NCBI RefSeq assembly: GCF_023078275.1
Contig: NC_062990.1
Location: 3,914,549 to 3,978,548 of the forward strand
Source of the DNA: Leguminivora glycinivorella
Taxonomy: Eukaryota; Arthropoda; Insecta; Lepidoptera; Tortricidae
Length of the DNA: 64,000 bases
Direction: 5' to 3'
Notes under the pieces: model-generated
What the model was told of the DNA's origin: nothing
The model's input: the letters and a program-made list of their open reading frames with translations, nothing else
Databases searched by the model: none
Shown here: in pieces, positions 1 through 9,900 of the stretch
Layout: every line of letters starts with the position of its first letter
How positions within the stretch are numbered: position 1 is the stretch's first letter
Position numbers and translations under genes: made by a program

Positions 1-240
1 GTTGTACTGTTAAGACAGAATTCTTTCGGTCGATGTAAGTACTATTTATTGCAAACACTAGATGGCGACACAGTCAAGGCTAAAACGAATAGAAAATACA
101 CTATTTGAGTTTTTGTGGCGAAATGCGCGCCATCTCGTGTGGAGTAGTTGTGTTGTTAAGGCTGAGAATTCTTTCGCTCGATGTAGGTACTATTCATTTT
201 TGAACTAGATGGCGACACATGTCAAGGATACGAAACAGAA
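1..240. repeat. Short direct repeat, two diverged units
   Basis: Units at about 1-85 and 149-225 share a run beginning GTTGT.CTGTTAAG, an internal GAATTCTTTCG.TCGATGTA, and CTAGATGGCGACACA. This is the only part of the left contig here that has no counterpart near 30796. No coding content is visible. Confidence 0.6.
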
Positions 241-316
241 CCGAGCGAAGCTCGGTTGCCCAGATATTATAAAACCTAATAGGGTTGAAGACTACATAAA
301 AAAAATGGCATTCTGC

Positions 317-575
317 TTAGTCCGTCAGTTAGATACGTCCAAAAATACTGAATACCTACATATTTTTAGCTTTTTCTAATTAATGAAAAAATACAAAGAT
401 ACAGAGCATCAAAGTTTCGGAGTGGGGGGCTTGTGACGTCACTTCTAAGTAAAAATTGTACCTAGGCGTGACGTCACGCGAAACTTCAACGCACTGTACC
501 GTCGTCATTTTTCGTTTACGAGAAAAAAGAAAAATGCGTGTCTAAAATTCTTTGATAGTGTAACTGACGGACTAA
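317..575. mobile_element. MITE with TTAGTCCGTCAGTTA inverted ends (left copy)
   Basis: A 259-bp element with 15-bp perfect terminal inverted repeats. It carries two full TGACGTCA palindromes about 35 bases apart. The partner copy is at 30844-31102. Confidence 0.75.
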
Positions 576-1014
576 AATATTAGTTTTTGTTTTAATTCAT
601 GGAATTATTCGGGATATAAAAACGCTGTAATCTTAAAACTTAAAACTCTTTCCTCAAAAACTCGCTGACAGCAATAAGATTGTTAACTCCCAATATTTAT
701 GGTTTACAGGCATTGAATCTATACCACAAATTAATGTACACGTATACAGTGTGTTACTACCATGGGGACATTTATTAAAATCAGTAATATGATCGATTAG
801 CAATATTTCATTTGCGTATATCAGCAAAATCATAGTTATTTTTAACTGCAAAATTATTTTTCCGGAATCTGCACATTCAACGTACGTAATAAAATTCTTA
901 ATAAAATTGTCATTGTCATCGCTAATACTTAGGAACTGTCCATTGCCCTTGACAAGAGTCTGCGTTTCTTCTTCTTATCGTGTGAAGGGATCATGAGTTA
1001 TATAAACTAAATAA

Positions 1015-1215
1015 TATTTTGCCAATATCTTGCCACCTCAACCCCTCAAGGGGTAGCATTTATAAGGTCTTCTGCAGTGCACTTAGCTGGACACAGGGAA
1101 CATTGCATCATTTATGTTGCGTTGTTTGTATAACACCACATTCACAATATGCGTCACTTTGTCCCAGGTTGATTCCCCATTTTAGGAGGTTGTCTGCGCT
1201 GTACATTGCTGGCAA
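1015..1215 (-). pseudogene. Degenerate non-LTR retrotransposon ORF2 C-terminus
   Basis: Minus-strand translation gives LLKWGINLGQSDAYCECG, then IQTTQH, then ALQKTL and EGLRWQDIGKI, broken by stops. This is the C-terminal CxC...H...C region seen after the reverse transcriptase of many insect LINEs. The right-hand copy is at about 31535-31735. Confidence 0.6.
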
Positions 1216-1248
1216 CAAATTTTTTGATAGAAATTTTATAACGTTAAT

Positions 1249-2105
1249 TTTTCATTTCATTTCATTTATTTATTTTGCGACCAACATAGGATCATAATTA
1301 TATTATTAAAATTAAAATTAGAATACATTAAATTAAAATACACTAAGAGCTAAATTATAATTAATAATTAACTTAATTATCTTAATTAAATTTACAACAG
1401 TCCGGTGGACTTTGCTACCAGCATGTGAATCATGTGACAATGGTTCAGATACTCGCAGTCAAATCTCTCCGCCAACGCCCTTAAGATGCTGCTGGAACTA
1501 GCCCGCACTCTGCGCACCAGGGATGTACAGCGTTTCCTCATTGTAGTGTAGAAACAATCTACACCTGGCCTCCGCGAACATCCCCGATGCACTACAAAAA
1601 CGAGGTAGTCCCATCAACACCCTAAAGGCGTTGTTATACTAGAATCACGAAGAGCGTTGTATTGTTTCTGCGTATAGCACGCCCACAGACTAGCAGTGTA
1701 AAAGGTAGTGCAAAATGCTCTAAAAAAGAGTCTTTTTAACCTCAATGGGGCAACCTAACAAATCTGCGGGCCACCATATTCGCTCTAACACACAACGCTC
1801 TCCGTTCTCTTCTCAATGTCATCATCGTCCTTCAAGTCAGAGGTTACTATGTGCCCAAGATATTTAAAACGATCCACTCTATTAAGAGAAACTCCGTTTA
1901 ACTTAATAGGCGGTACTGGTGGTAGTTCTTTTCCTCTGACTTGAAAGACCATGCACTCACTTTTCTTAACGTTATATGACAAACCGTGGCTAAGAGCGTA
2001 TTTCTCTCGTCACAGATTTATCAGCTTCTGCCAGACCACGTAAGGAGAGTGCGCTCAGCAGCACCATATCATCTGCATAGCTTATTGCAGCATCTTTGCA
2101 TAGCT
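1249..2105 (-). mobile_element. 5'-truncated LINE insertion, present only in the left copy
   Basis: About 860 bp flanked by GTTAAT at 1243-1248 and 2106-2111. The empty site with a single GTTAAT is at 31764-31769. The 3' end (left) has a GAAAT tandem tail. At 1785-1982 the minus strand reads YNVKKSECMVF, then LNGVSLNRVDRFKYLGHIVT and DDDDIEKR, the segment just after the reverse-transcriptase catalytic region of insect non-LTR elements. The catalytic motif itself is not present. Confidence 0.88.
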
Positions 2106-2175
2106 GTTAATATTTTTAGTTATTGATTAATTTAACGGCATGGTTAAGTTAAATAATCATAGTAAGATTACACTA

Positions 2176-2334
2176 CTTTAAAACCGATTTCTTTCAAACA
2201 TGGCTCAGAACACTCACGACTAATTCAGTTTTCAAACAAAAAAAACTAAATCTAATTCTGTTCCGGAGCTACGATGCCACAGGCAGTCGATACACATAAG
2301 CCCGTCGTTTTTGCGTCGGGGGATAAAAAAAACC
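2176..2334 (-). mobile_element. Family P fragment
   Basis: Minus-strand 5' half of family P (GACGGGCTTATGTG start, GGCATCGTAGCTCC). The partner is at 31845-31985. Confidence 0.65.
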
Positions 2335-2342
2335 ACGTAATC

Positions 2343-2452
2343 ATAATCATAATCGTTTATTGCACCATGGTAAATAAATACAAGTCGTTACAAAATAATA
2401 GATAGTTCCTCATGGACCCTGGTAGAGTATGGCAAACATTTCCTTAAATTAA
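2343..2452 (-). mobile_element. LINE 3' tail fragment
   Basis: On the minus strand the sequence ends GGTGCAATAAACGATTATGATTATGATTA, a polyadenylation-like signal followed by a short tandem tail typical of insect LINEs. The right copy (31993-32090) is shortened across the same tail. Confidence 0.5.
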
Positions 2453-2482
2453 GTACATATTTTTTATTTGATTATTTGTTGA

Positions 2483-2745
2483 CGACCGGTCTGAAGCTCA
2501 GTCGGTAGTGACCCTGCCTGCTAAGCCGCGGTCCTGGGTTCGAATCCCGGTAAGGGCATTTATTTGTGTGATGAGTACAGATATTTGTTCCCGAGTCATG
2601 GATGTTTTCTATGTAAATAAGTATGTATTTATCTATTTAAGTATGTATATCGTCGCTTAGCATCCATAATACAAGCTTTGCTTAGTTTGGGGCTAAGTTG
2701 GATCTATGTAAGGTGTCCCCATTATATTTATTTATTTATATTAAA
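2483..2745 (+). mobile_element. tRNA-derived SINE, tail type A
   Basis: The head has a box A-like TGAAGCTCAGTCGGTAG and a perfect box B GGTTCGAATCC. A body with ATGGATGTTTTCTATGTA follows, then the type A tail (GCTTTGCTTAGTTTGGGGCT) and an ATTT-rich end. The right copy is at 32107-32352. Confidence 0.8.
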
Positions 2746-3050
2746 GAATCTTGCTAGTAACACACTGTATATCACAAATTAATGTATATATATCAAGTTA
2801 ATCTTCTAATGAATATTCAGAACACATAATTGCTGAGCATTTCTTTGATATGTTTGACATAATGTTAAATATTTATTCTGATTATATCTGAATTATTTAT
2901 GTATGTTGGCAGCATCAGGGGGTCATCAAAAATGTAAACTCGGTTATAAGTATAGAAAATATTCTGTTTTATAAGAATTTCTTTGTTTTAGAATTTAGAA
3001 CGCAAAACAATTCTAAGAAAAGAGCTTTAAAATGATTCACGATTATTTTT

Positions 3051-3092
3051 AACCACCGACGCAAAAATGACGGGGTGTTCATAAGTTTGACG

Positions 3093-3123
<31 letters not shown>

Positions 3124-3304
3124 ATGTGTGTCTATCTGTGGCATCGTAGCTCCCGAACGGATGAATCAATTTAGATTTAGTTTTTTTTTGTCTGAAAGCT
3201 GAGTTAGTCGAGAGTGTTCTTAGCCGTGCTTTCATGAAAATCGGTCCACTATGTCGCGGTCGGGGGTTTTTTCAAAATTTTTAATTTTTGGTGGTTGAGG
3301 TTAT
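3051..3304 (+). mobile_element. Dispersed CCCGACGCAAAAA repeat (family P)
   Basis: Family P runs from a CCGACGCAAAAA start through a (CTGT)n tract, CCCGAACGGATGAA, TTAGTCG.GAGTGTTCTTAG and AATCGGTCCACTATGTCGCG to TTTTGTGGTTA. It has no coding capacity, and superfamily is unknown to me. Further copies are listed below. Confidence 0.75.
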
Positions 3305-3539
3305 TATTTATGTCTATTTTGATACCGCTATAATCACGGCGACAATCTTATTATTACCATGTTATTACACATTAGCGGGTCGTAAACACATACCTAATCC
3401 TATGAAAATACTCAAGCTAACTCCTACTTAGTAATAATCACGGATGCTACTTTTATGACCTAGTAAATTAATAATTACCATATTGTAGGCAAAGAGCCCG
3501 GTTCAAATTTTTTACTCAACTAGGTTTAAACTTTTTTTA

Positions 3540-3665
3540 TTATGGATGGGCTTTACTCTTGGCCACAGACAAGCCAAAGGCAAAGACGTGGCCTACGATG
3601 GAGTGAGCTCGCCCAGAAGAATGCCTGTTCACCCTTGATTTGAAGGTTGCCTGATTGATATTTTG
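3540..3665. mobile_element. LINE-like fragment present only in the left copy
   Basis: The segment from ATGGATGGGCTTTACTC through GATGGAGTGAGCTCGCCC is absent at the matching place in the right copy, where TTTGATATTTTGCG follows directly. It resembles decayed LINE coding sequence but has no clear frame. Confidence 0.4.
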
Positions 3666-3774
3666 CGATCTAAATAAGACTATGAAATGAAATGAAATGA
3701 AACGTCAAATAAAGCTACGCCGGCTCTTAACTCTACGCCTCAGCCTCGAGAAGATTTCAGCCCCCTCGAGGTTT

Positions 3775-4232
3775 TTTTTTATACTACGTCGGTGGCAAAC
3801 AAGCATACGGCCCGCCTGATGTAAAGCGGTCACTGTAACCTATGGACGCCTGCAACTCAAACAGTGTCACATGCGCGTTGCCACTCCATTAGAAACTTGT
3901 ACATTCCCTTTGCTGTGTTAAGTACACAGCAAAAAGGAGTGTACAAGTTCTAAGGAGGGTTCGGGTTGCCGACGACTCAAAGGACAATAGACGGAACAAG
4001 TTAGTTCCGTAAGTCCTCCCGTCATCAGCACACCGCACCCTCGTTGAGCTCTGGCAGCCTTACTCACCGGCAGGAACACAACACTATGAGTAGGGTCTAG
4101 TGCTATTTGGCTGCGGTCTTCTGTAAGGCGGAGGTACTACCCCAGTTGGGCTCTGCTCTAGATTCGAGCGAGACGATATCCGCTGTGCTGTGCCCTACCA
4201 CACAAAGCGGAATATCATTCGCTATGCCCTAC
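3775..4232. mobile_element. TIR element with ACTACGTCGGTGGCAAAC ends, truncated
   Basis: The left end is present. The right inverted end seen in the partner (34427) is missing, and a SINE fragment follows at 4241. Confidence 0.65.
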
Positions 4233-4240
4233 CTCCTACA

Positions 4241-4310
4241 AACCGGGATTCGAACCCGGGACCGCGGCGTAGCAGGCAGGGTCACTACGCGCTAGGCCAG
4301 ACCGGTCGTC
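4241..4310 (-). mobile_element. SINE head fragment (left copy only)
   Basis: The tRNA-like head from box B (GGTTCGAATCC) to GACCGGTC in minus orientation, directly abutting the truncated TIR element. The right copy has the TIR element's own right end here instead. Confidence 0.7.
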
Positions 4311-4327
4311 AAAACAATACACTCTTA

Positions 4328-4707
4328 AATCCCCGACGCAAAAAAGACGGGGCGTTATAACTGTGACGTAATTGTCTGTCTATGTGTGTGTGTCTGTCTG
4401 TGGCACTGTAGCTCTAAAACGGATGAATCCGATTTAGATTTCGTTTTTTTTTGTCTGATAGCTGAGTTAGTCGGGAGGGGAAAAAACCCCCGACCGCGAC
4501 ACATAGTGGACCGATTTTCATGAAACATGGCTAAGAACACTCCCGACTAACTCAGCTTTCGCTAGACAAAAAAAAAAAAAACTAAATTCAAATCGGTTCA
4601 TCCGTTCGGGAGCTACGATGCTGCTAGACAGACACACACACAGACAAACCGACAAACAGACAGACAGACACGTCAAACCTCTGTCGTTTTTGCGTCGGGG
4701 ATTAAAA
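4328..4707. mobile_element. Two family P halves in inverted array
   Basis: A plus-strand 5' half (CCCCGACGCAAAAAAGAC start) meets a longer minus-strand copy near 4490 (AAAACCCCCGACCGCG), giving a foldback of about 380 bp. The same structure is at 34437-34805. Confidence 0.72.
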
Positions 4708-4875
4708 ATGAAGCGAGTTGCTACATGCGTTGTTATTATTTCATGTTATTTTATGAAGAATATTAAGTCGTAAAAATATAATAATTGACCCGTTGAGAAG
4801 CGTACGGCATAAACAATTTATTACTGCACAGAAGCTTAATAAGTGTAAAATGGACGTAATAAAAGTGGATGAGTA

Positions 4876-5055
4876 AATGTAAGGTCTGAGTGCACGTTTA
4901 TATTGGTCATGCAGCGGGGAGCGTGCGGCGTGCATAACAAACAATTGAAGCTCATACAAGTGTCCTGAGTGACGCTGCATAGCGTGGAAGCACGCTCGCC
5001 CGCCCTGCTATACGCCCCGCTCAACGCTCCGCTCTGAGCGTCCACTAAGGCTTTA
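4876..5055. mobile_element. MITE with AAGGCCTGAGTG ends
   Basis: Outer ends are imperfect inverted repeats around AAGGTCTGAGTGCACG and CGTCCACTAAGGCTTTACA. The interior has ACAATTGAAGCTCATACAAG and a run of CGCTCGCCCGC/CGCTCCGC units. Other copies are at 34973-35150 and 40575-40749, with fragments at 33650-33742 and 34232-34312. Confidence 0.65.
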
Positions 5056-5059
5056 CATT

Positions 5060-6430
5060 TAGTACTTTTATGACGATACAGGAGGGGTCAATTCTCCATA
5101 CAAACACTCGACTATTTCCTCCCTGGTTTTTGAAGATAGAGCAATGATATTTTCCACACAGATTATTTTTATTTTTATCTGTGTCAGACCGTTTTGATTT
5201 TTTTGACATTTTTATTTTTAAAGACGATTTTTAGAGCCAATGATTTTCTTTTTAAAAACGGCCTTTTCCATTATGGCGCAAAAAAAGGTGTGATACTCAA
5301 GATTGGTAACAATTAGCCAAAAAAACTAAACGGTCCGACAGAGATTATTTCATTGTTATTCAGATTCTCAAATGTCGTTCCGATTGATTCAGTTTTGAAG
5401 GAGGAAACAGTTTTCTTTTAACTGAGTTGTTCTTAATGGACATTTTTTTTCGTTCAATCTAGTTGATAACACTAGTATATTTAACTAAAATTCTCAAATT
5501 GAAACGGGGGCTCCTTTCCATTTTAGCATTTTCGCTCACCTGTAGCGTCTTAAGCAGCCTAGTGGTAAAAGCTTGCTTTTTTAATCTAGAGGTCGCGGGT
5601 TCAATTTCGAACTCGTACCAATGAGAGCTTATGATTTATGGTAACTCAAATTAGATTCAAAATCTTGGAGAAACCAAAACAGATCTAAAACCAGATGAAA
5701 GGTCAACGACCGATCATAAAACTGACAGAACATAAAAAAATCGTAAAAACCTACTTTAATCCCAAATGATCGGCACAATTAACGATAAAACTAATGAGTT
5801 CGGAGCAACAGTGCTTGGGGACTAATTAGTATGGAATTGATATAGCTTCGTCTGATTGTAGGTACTTTTTATTACTTACATTGAAAATTGAGAAATAAAA
5901 TACTAGGACTAAAACCCAAAAACTTTGTAAGCGAGACGTGTGCCAAATTATTATGTTATACACTTTTTTGCAAATTTTCTTTAAAAAGAACCCATCGAAT
6001 ATCGAGTACTTTGCACCTTAATATTTCTTATTTAAGATATTGTCATAATGTTGTATACGAGTGAAATGTTCGACATTGTTAAGTATAAGTTAAGTATAAG
6101 TCATTGGCACTTGACCGGCCATTTCATTATTAATTATCTTAAAATGTACACCTATCCGCACTCTAGATGGCGCTGAACAACGCCTCCTAATTGTGGCCGC
6201 GTTCAGATGTTTTAGAAGGGCAGGTCGTTCAGCTGCGTTCGTGGCCCACGAACTGGTCTCGCCGGAAGATCAGCGCTGACCCCTGGGTCAGCATTTATGC
6301 TGAGGCGGGACTATTTCGTGGTAAACCAGAGTTACATTTTTTTTAAATCTCATCACTTATTAGAATTTTATATAATACTTATGTATACTAACTGTCTTTA
6401 CCATTAAATAAATTATTGAATCTGAATCTG
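5060..6430. other. Duplicated noncoding sequence; one tRNA-like SINE head
   Basis: No coding content is visible. At 5548-5625 (partner 35641-35730) a GCCTAGTGGTAAAAGC and GCGGGTTCAAT pair resembles boxes A and B of a decayed tRNA-derived element. The rest is AT-rich and unclassified. Confidence 0.4.
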
Positions 6431-6435
6431 AATAA

Positions 6436-6640
6436 CGGTATCACCTTAGATTGGCGTTAAGTTTCACTTGCCATAAATCTATGTCAAAAGTGACACTTAA
6501 CGCAATTTACAAGTATAATCGAAAGCTACAAGACATTTTTTTGTAGCGCCATCTATGTGTGGTGTAGTGGCGCGTTCTTAGGCGGTCGCATTTTAATGTA
6601 TGGGATGGTATGATCTCCTTATATTTAATCTATGGCCGGA
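6436..6640. mobile_element. MITE with CGCCATCTATGTGTGGTG motif, partial
   Basis: Contains GTTAAGTGTCACTTTTGACATAG-type sequence and the motif GCGCCATCTATGTGTGGTG. The complete palindromic form is at 27393-27698 and the duplicate partner at 36535-36738. Confidence 0.6.
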
Positions 6641-6695
6641 GCCGATTCAGAGTCGATAGGTTTAGGAATTCCCTAAGATATCTGCAACACTACGA

Positions 6696-6838
6696 GTATA
6701 GTCAGCCAATTGGAACCCTAGGCCACTATAGAACTATGTCATAGTGACGTTATCAATCAGGTTGTAAGAAATCTCTTACGGCTTGTCATTTTGACATGGT
6801 TGTAGAGAGTGGCCTAGGTTTCAATAGGTTGACTCTTG
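6696..6838. mobile_element. Palindromic MITE (AGTCAACCAATTGGAACCC)
   Basis: The arms AGTCAGCCAATTGGAACCC and GGGTTCCAATTGG-type sequence fold over a core with CATAGTGACGTTAT and TGACATGGTTGTAGAG. Four copies are in the window: here, 36794-36933, 51186-51330 and 61440-61585. Confidence 0.75.
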
Positions 6839-6861
6839 ATTAGAAGTAGTTTATAAACTGA

Positions 6862-7052
6862 AAATCACTATCACTATCACTACATAGTATAAAACAAAGT
6901 CGCTTTCTCTGTCCCTATGTCCCTATGTATGCTTAAATCTTTAAAACTACGCAACGGATTTTGATGCGGTTTTTTTAATAGATAGAGTGATTCTAGAGGA
7001 AGGTTTACATGTAGGTATAGTACCCGTGCGACGCCGGGGCAGGTCGCTAGTT
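6862..7052 (+). mobile_element. Helitron-like nonautonomous element (Lep1-type)
   Basis: Runs from ACATAGTATAAAACAAAGTC through ACTACGCAACGGATTTTGATG to GGTCGCTAGT. The CTAG-type 3' end after a short GC hairpin and the absence of TIRs fit the Helitron-like elements common in Lepidoptera. The right copy ends 14 bases from the exon 1 donor. Confidence 0.7.
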
Positions 7053-7067
7053 AATATATAAACTAAC

Positions 7068-7193
7068 CCTGATCCGTCGGCTCTCTCGCAAACCTCTGCT
7101 CATGTTGCCCATAACTGCAGCCCAGCAGTAACAGCAACAGGACTTCCGGTCGCCAGCTTCGGTCCTTCCGGTCCACAGGTTTAAGGGCGCCAT
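7068..7193 (-). pseudogene. Second, frameshifted copy of kirre/rst-like coding exon 1
   Basis: This is the copy of 37166-37291 in the left member of the duplication. One base is missing in the stretch around 7158, so the frame leaves the family sequence after about codon 11 and the leucine-rich signal core is lost. One extra base sits beside the donor, so the length stays 126 bp. Several other one-base differences cluster between 6800 and 7190. They could be true mutations or uncorrected sequencing errors near a contig end. Confidence 0.8.
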
Positions 7194-8545
7194 GTCATTT
7201 ACATGGTTTCATGCTTGTATTGGTGGTTGGGACATATCTGCAACAAAAGAAGTAAAATATGAATTAATTAATATCGGGGGACGCCTTACACAGATCAACC
7301 ATTTTTTTTACCTAGCTCTTAAACTACGCAAAGCTATGATTTTTCAAACCAGTGTTACACTGTACTACACTGTTCTACAGTAGACCTATGATAATAATAT
7401 TATCATTATAGTAGATAGCGATACAAGTGCGCAAAACATTGAAGGGAGTATTTTAAATGAATTACCTTTTCGCACGTGTATCGTACGACGTTTGCATATG
7501 GCATTTTGAAGTTTCGTGAGAAGTAAAGTTGTGGCATGTAGGCACTGCTAAATCTTTATCGCAAAAAATTAATCATCATTTCATTGAATTAACATCGCAC
7601 ATGGCAACCTAGCTGTCACTTTTAATTAAGTAATTAGATTCTGTCATCGTCACTCATATCGACTGTCATTCGCAAAAACATCTTCATGTCAAATATAAAC
7701 GTAATTTTGCTAACATTATGGAGCGACAAGAACATCATATCCGATGAAATTATAATATGCTTTATGCCCACACAAAAAAAATGTATGAACTCACCATCTA
7801 TTAATATCTAATGACATCTCAACACATGCAAAACATTCCAACATTTAATAAAAAGATATGAACTAGCCGTTTCCTTTGCACACTTGTAAAGTCATGGGAA
7901 CGAATGAATGAATGCTAATCGGGAACGAATGAATGTGAATGATAATTGGAGTGGGCATAATTATAAAAAGAGGCGTTGGAATAATGTAACACGTGGCCTG
8001 GGAGACAAGGATAGGAGTGAATGGATATGCCATTTTACTAGGATCAGATCTGTCTTGACACAAACATACTAAACAAAAGGACTTGAAATAAAACTAATAA
8101 ATGACAAAATAGCATGAAACTATGATAGGGTTTATGATACCATAAATTTCCTCCTCAAATTAGGATAATGTCAACAAATAATAATCTCGCGACATTTTAA
8201 GAGTATGTTTAAGTTGGGTTTTTGTTGACGTTTATTTTCGTTGAAATCGTAGCTTCGTCAGTATAGGTACCTTATGAATTATGATAGTTCATCTTTCATT
8301 TCATTTCATTGCGTCAATATTCAATACAAAAGCACTTTTTATCAAATAGATACATTGAATTCCCAATTATGACTGTGCCCGCAGTATAATTAAGATAAAA
8401 ATAAATTTTACTTACGCCCTTAATTAATGGGAAGTGTTGTTATTTTGATAGGTCAGTAGTTTACCAATCTGGTACCTATTAAGCATGTTGTCTTTCAAAA
8501 CTTTTGTTACCATTTTTTGCCCGTTTATGTATGTCAACTGTCACT
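7194..8545. other. Duplicated sequence upstream of exon 1; nothing recognised
   Basis: Identical as far as I can see to 37292-38643. It is AT-rich. A GATACAAGTGCG...CGCACGTGTATC inverted pair at about 7418-7490 is the only structure I noticed. No exon is supported. Confidence 0.5.
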
Positions 8546-8690
8546 GCTGGCAAAGGCCGCTTCCCGTTATTTCCAAAGCTCCCGTTGTTGTTGTGCTATT
8601 TCTGGTTTTAATTATGAAGGTGTCAAGGTCGTCCTGCCATCTCCTTTTGGACCTGCCACGTCCGCTATTAATTCATTTACTAATATTTGT
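8546..8690 (-). pseudogene. RTE-type LINE ORF2 C-terminal remnant (left copy)
   Basis: The minus strand reads SGRGRSKRRWQDDLDTF followed by a decayed segment ending near LCQQ. The GRGRP.RRWxDDL pattern is the C-terminal tail of RTE-clade LINE polyproteins. The partner is at 38644-38788. Confidence 0.6.
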
Positions 8691-8700
8691 TGCCTATTTT

Positions 8701-8900
8701 TAGGGTTACGTAGTCAACTAGGAAGTCTAGGAACCCTTATAGTTTCGCCATGTCTGTCTGTCCGTCCGTCCGTGCGTCCGTCCGTCCGCGGATAATCTCA
8801 GTAACCGTAAGCACTAGAAAGCTGAAATTTGGTACCAATGTGTATATCAATTACGCCAACAAAGTGCAAAACTAACAAATGAAAAATAAATGTTTTATTA
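8701..8900 (+). mobile_element. Dispersed family E repeat, cut by the gap
   Basis: Family E begins TTAGGGTT(C)CGTAGTCAACTA and has a (CCGT)n tract, GATAATCTCAGTAACCGT and GTACCCCCCTACATGTAAAG. It ends GCGTGGCCCGACACGCTC plus TTGGCCGG. Only the first 200 bases remain before the gap. Confidence 0.78.
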
Positions 8901-9000
8901 NNNNNNNNNNNNNNNNNNNNNNNNNNNNNNNNNNNNNNNNNNNNNNNNNNNNNNNNNNNNNNNNNNNNNNNNNNNNNNNNNNNNNNNNNNNNNNNNNNNN
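8901..9000. other. Assembly gap (100 N)
   Basis: Exactly 100 undetermined bases, the conventional placeholder for a scaffold join of unknown size. It separates the left duplication copy from the contig holding the visible exons. Confidence 1.
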
Positions 9001-9477
9001 AAAAATACCAAATTAAACTACATTTAGTAGTTTTTTCTGAAACATGTGAACTAACAACTAGACGGGTATTGAGCGATAATAGGTCTGTACTTATTATAAG
9101 CGAAGAGATGAATTTACATGGTATATGCTCAGAAAGATAAAACCTTTAAGAGTCAGCTTTTTTAACCATATAAACCTGAAGTACTAACAGTAGACCTAAG
9201 GCCGATAATCATTCGTGATACGATTTACCAGCCGGCCTAGCCGAAATGACAATCGATGACGCTAGACACCCATCGAAACGCAGTCTGGCTCTGTCGTGCC
9301 AATACGGAAGAGCGATAGAGATAGCCTACAATAACGATATTATCGTAAGCGTTTTTACATTTGGCTACGTATCCAGGAGACCTGCCATAAGAGTATCTAC
9401 CACACGATAAACTACTACGTGTTTTTTGATGAAGATAGATAGAATATTATAGCTGACAAGATTTCTTCGTCGAAACC
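9001..9477. other. Intronic sequence at contig start
   Basis: No exon is seen. At about 9240-9375 there is one arm of the repeat described at 42836-43146 (CTGGCTCTGTCG, AGAGCGATAGAGATA, ATTTGGCTACGTA). Confidence 0.45.
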
Positions 9478-9882
9478 TCATGACTGAGGGTCGTGACCAC
9501 CATAAGTCGCTGTACGTTGCAGTGCTCTCCACGCAGGCCGATCTTTTGCCTTCCTAAAGGATCCCTGGAGCCCAACGCGTGTGACCTTCATTATTGTGCT
9601 GAACCAGCGCGTGGGTAATCCGGCTCTTTTACGATGGCCCTCCACTGGTCCGACGATCAACGCCTTCTCAAGGCTCTCAGGATCTCGTCTGGCCAAATAG
9701 CCAAAGAAGCCTATAATTCTCTCCTGGCAGATAGCAGAGAGGCGAGTCTTGACATTAAGCTCTTGTATAATAGATACGTTAGCTGACAAGATGTTACTCT
9801 GCCGCTTTGATAATCTCTGTGTTAGCTCCATACTGCAGCCGTTCATGCATAAAGTATAAATGCGCCTGAAAAATGAACGCAC
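9478..9882 (-). pseudogene. Non-LTR retrotransposon ORF2 C-terminal fragment
   Basis: A 134-codon open stretch reads NVKTRLSAICQERIIGFFGY, LARRDPESLEKAL, PVEGHRKRAGLPTRW and WRALQRTATYGGHDPQS. This is the post-reverse-transcriptase tail of a common insect LINE type (FGHxxRR..S.E and G.V.G.R.RGR.P.RW signatures). There is no catalytic domain, so it is a 5'-truncated relic. It sits where the next kirre/rst-like exon might be expected but is unrelated to it. Confidence 0.82.
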
Positions 9883-9900
9883 CCGCTGCTCATAAAGTAC

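Larger units (their letters stand above)
270..8900. repeat. Long duplication, left copy (partner 30796-38998)
   Basis: This copy is collinear with 30796-38998 in the same orientation. Stretches 5070-6790 and 7194-8900 look almost identical (constant offset of 30098 from 7192 on). 270-4720 and 6800-7190 carry many single-base indels plus large insertions. The copy ends on the last base before the N gap, while the partner simply continues, so the right border is an assembly edge and not a natural breakpoint. Confidence 0.95.

Noticed and set aside
3100..3125. (CTGT)n and similar tracts as possible CRISPR-like or satellite arrays
   Set aside because: They are simple microsatellites inside family P; there are no spacers of regular length.
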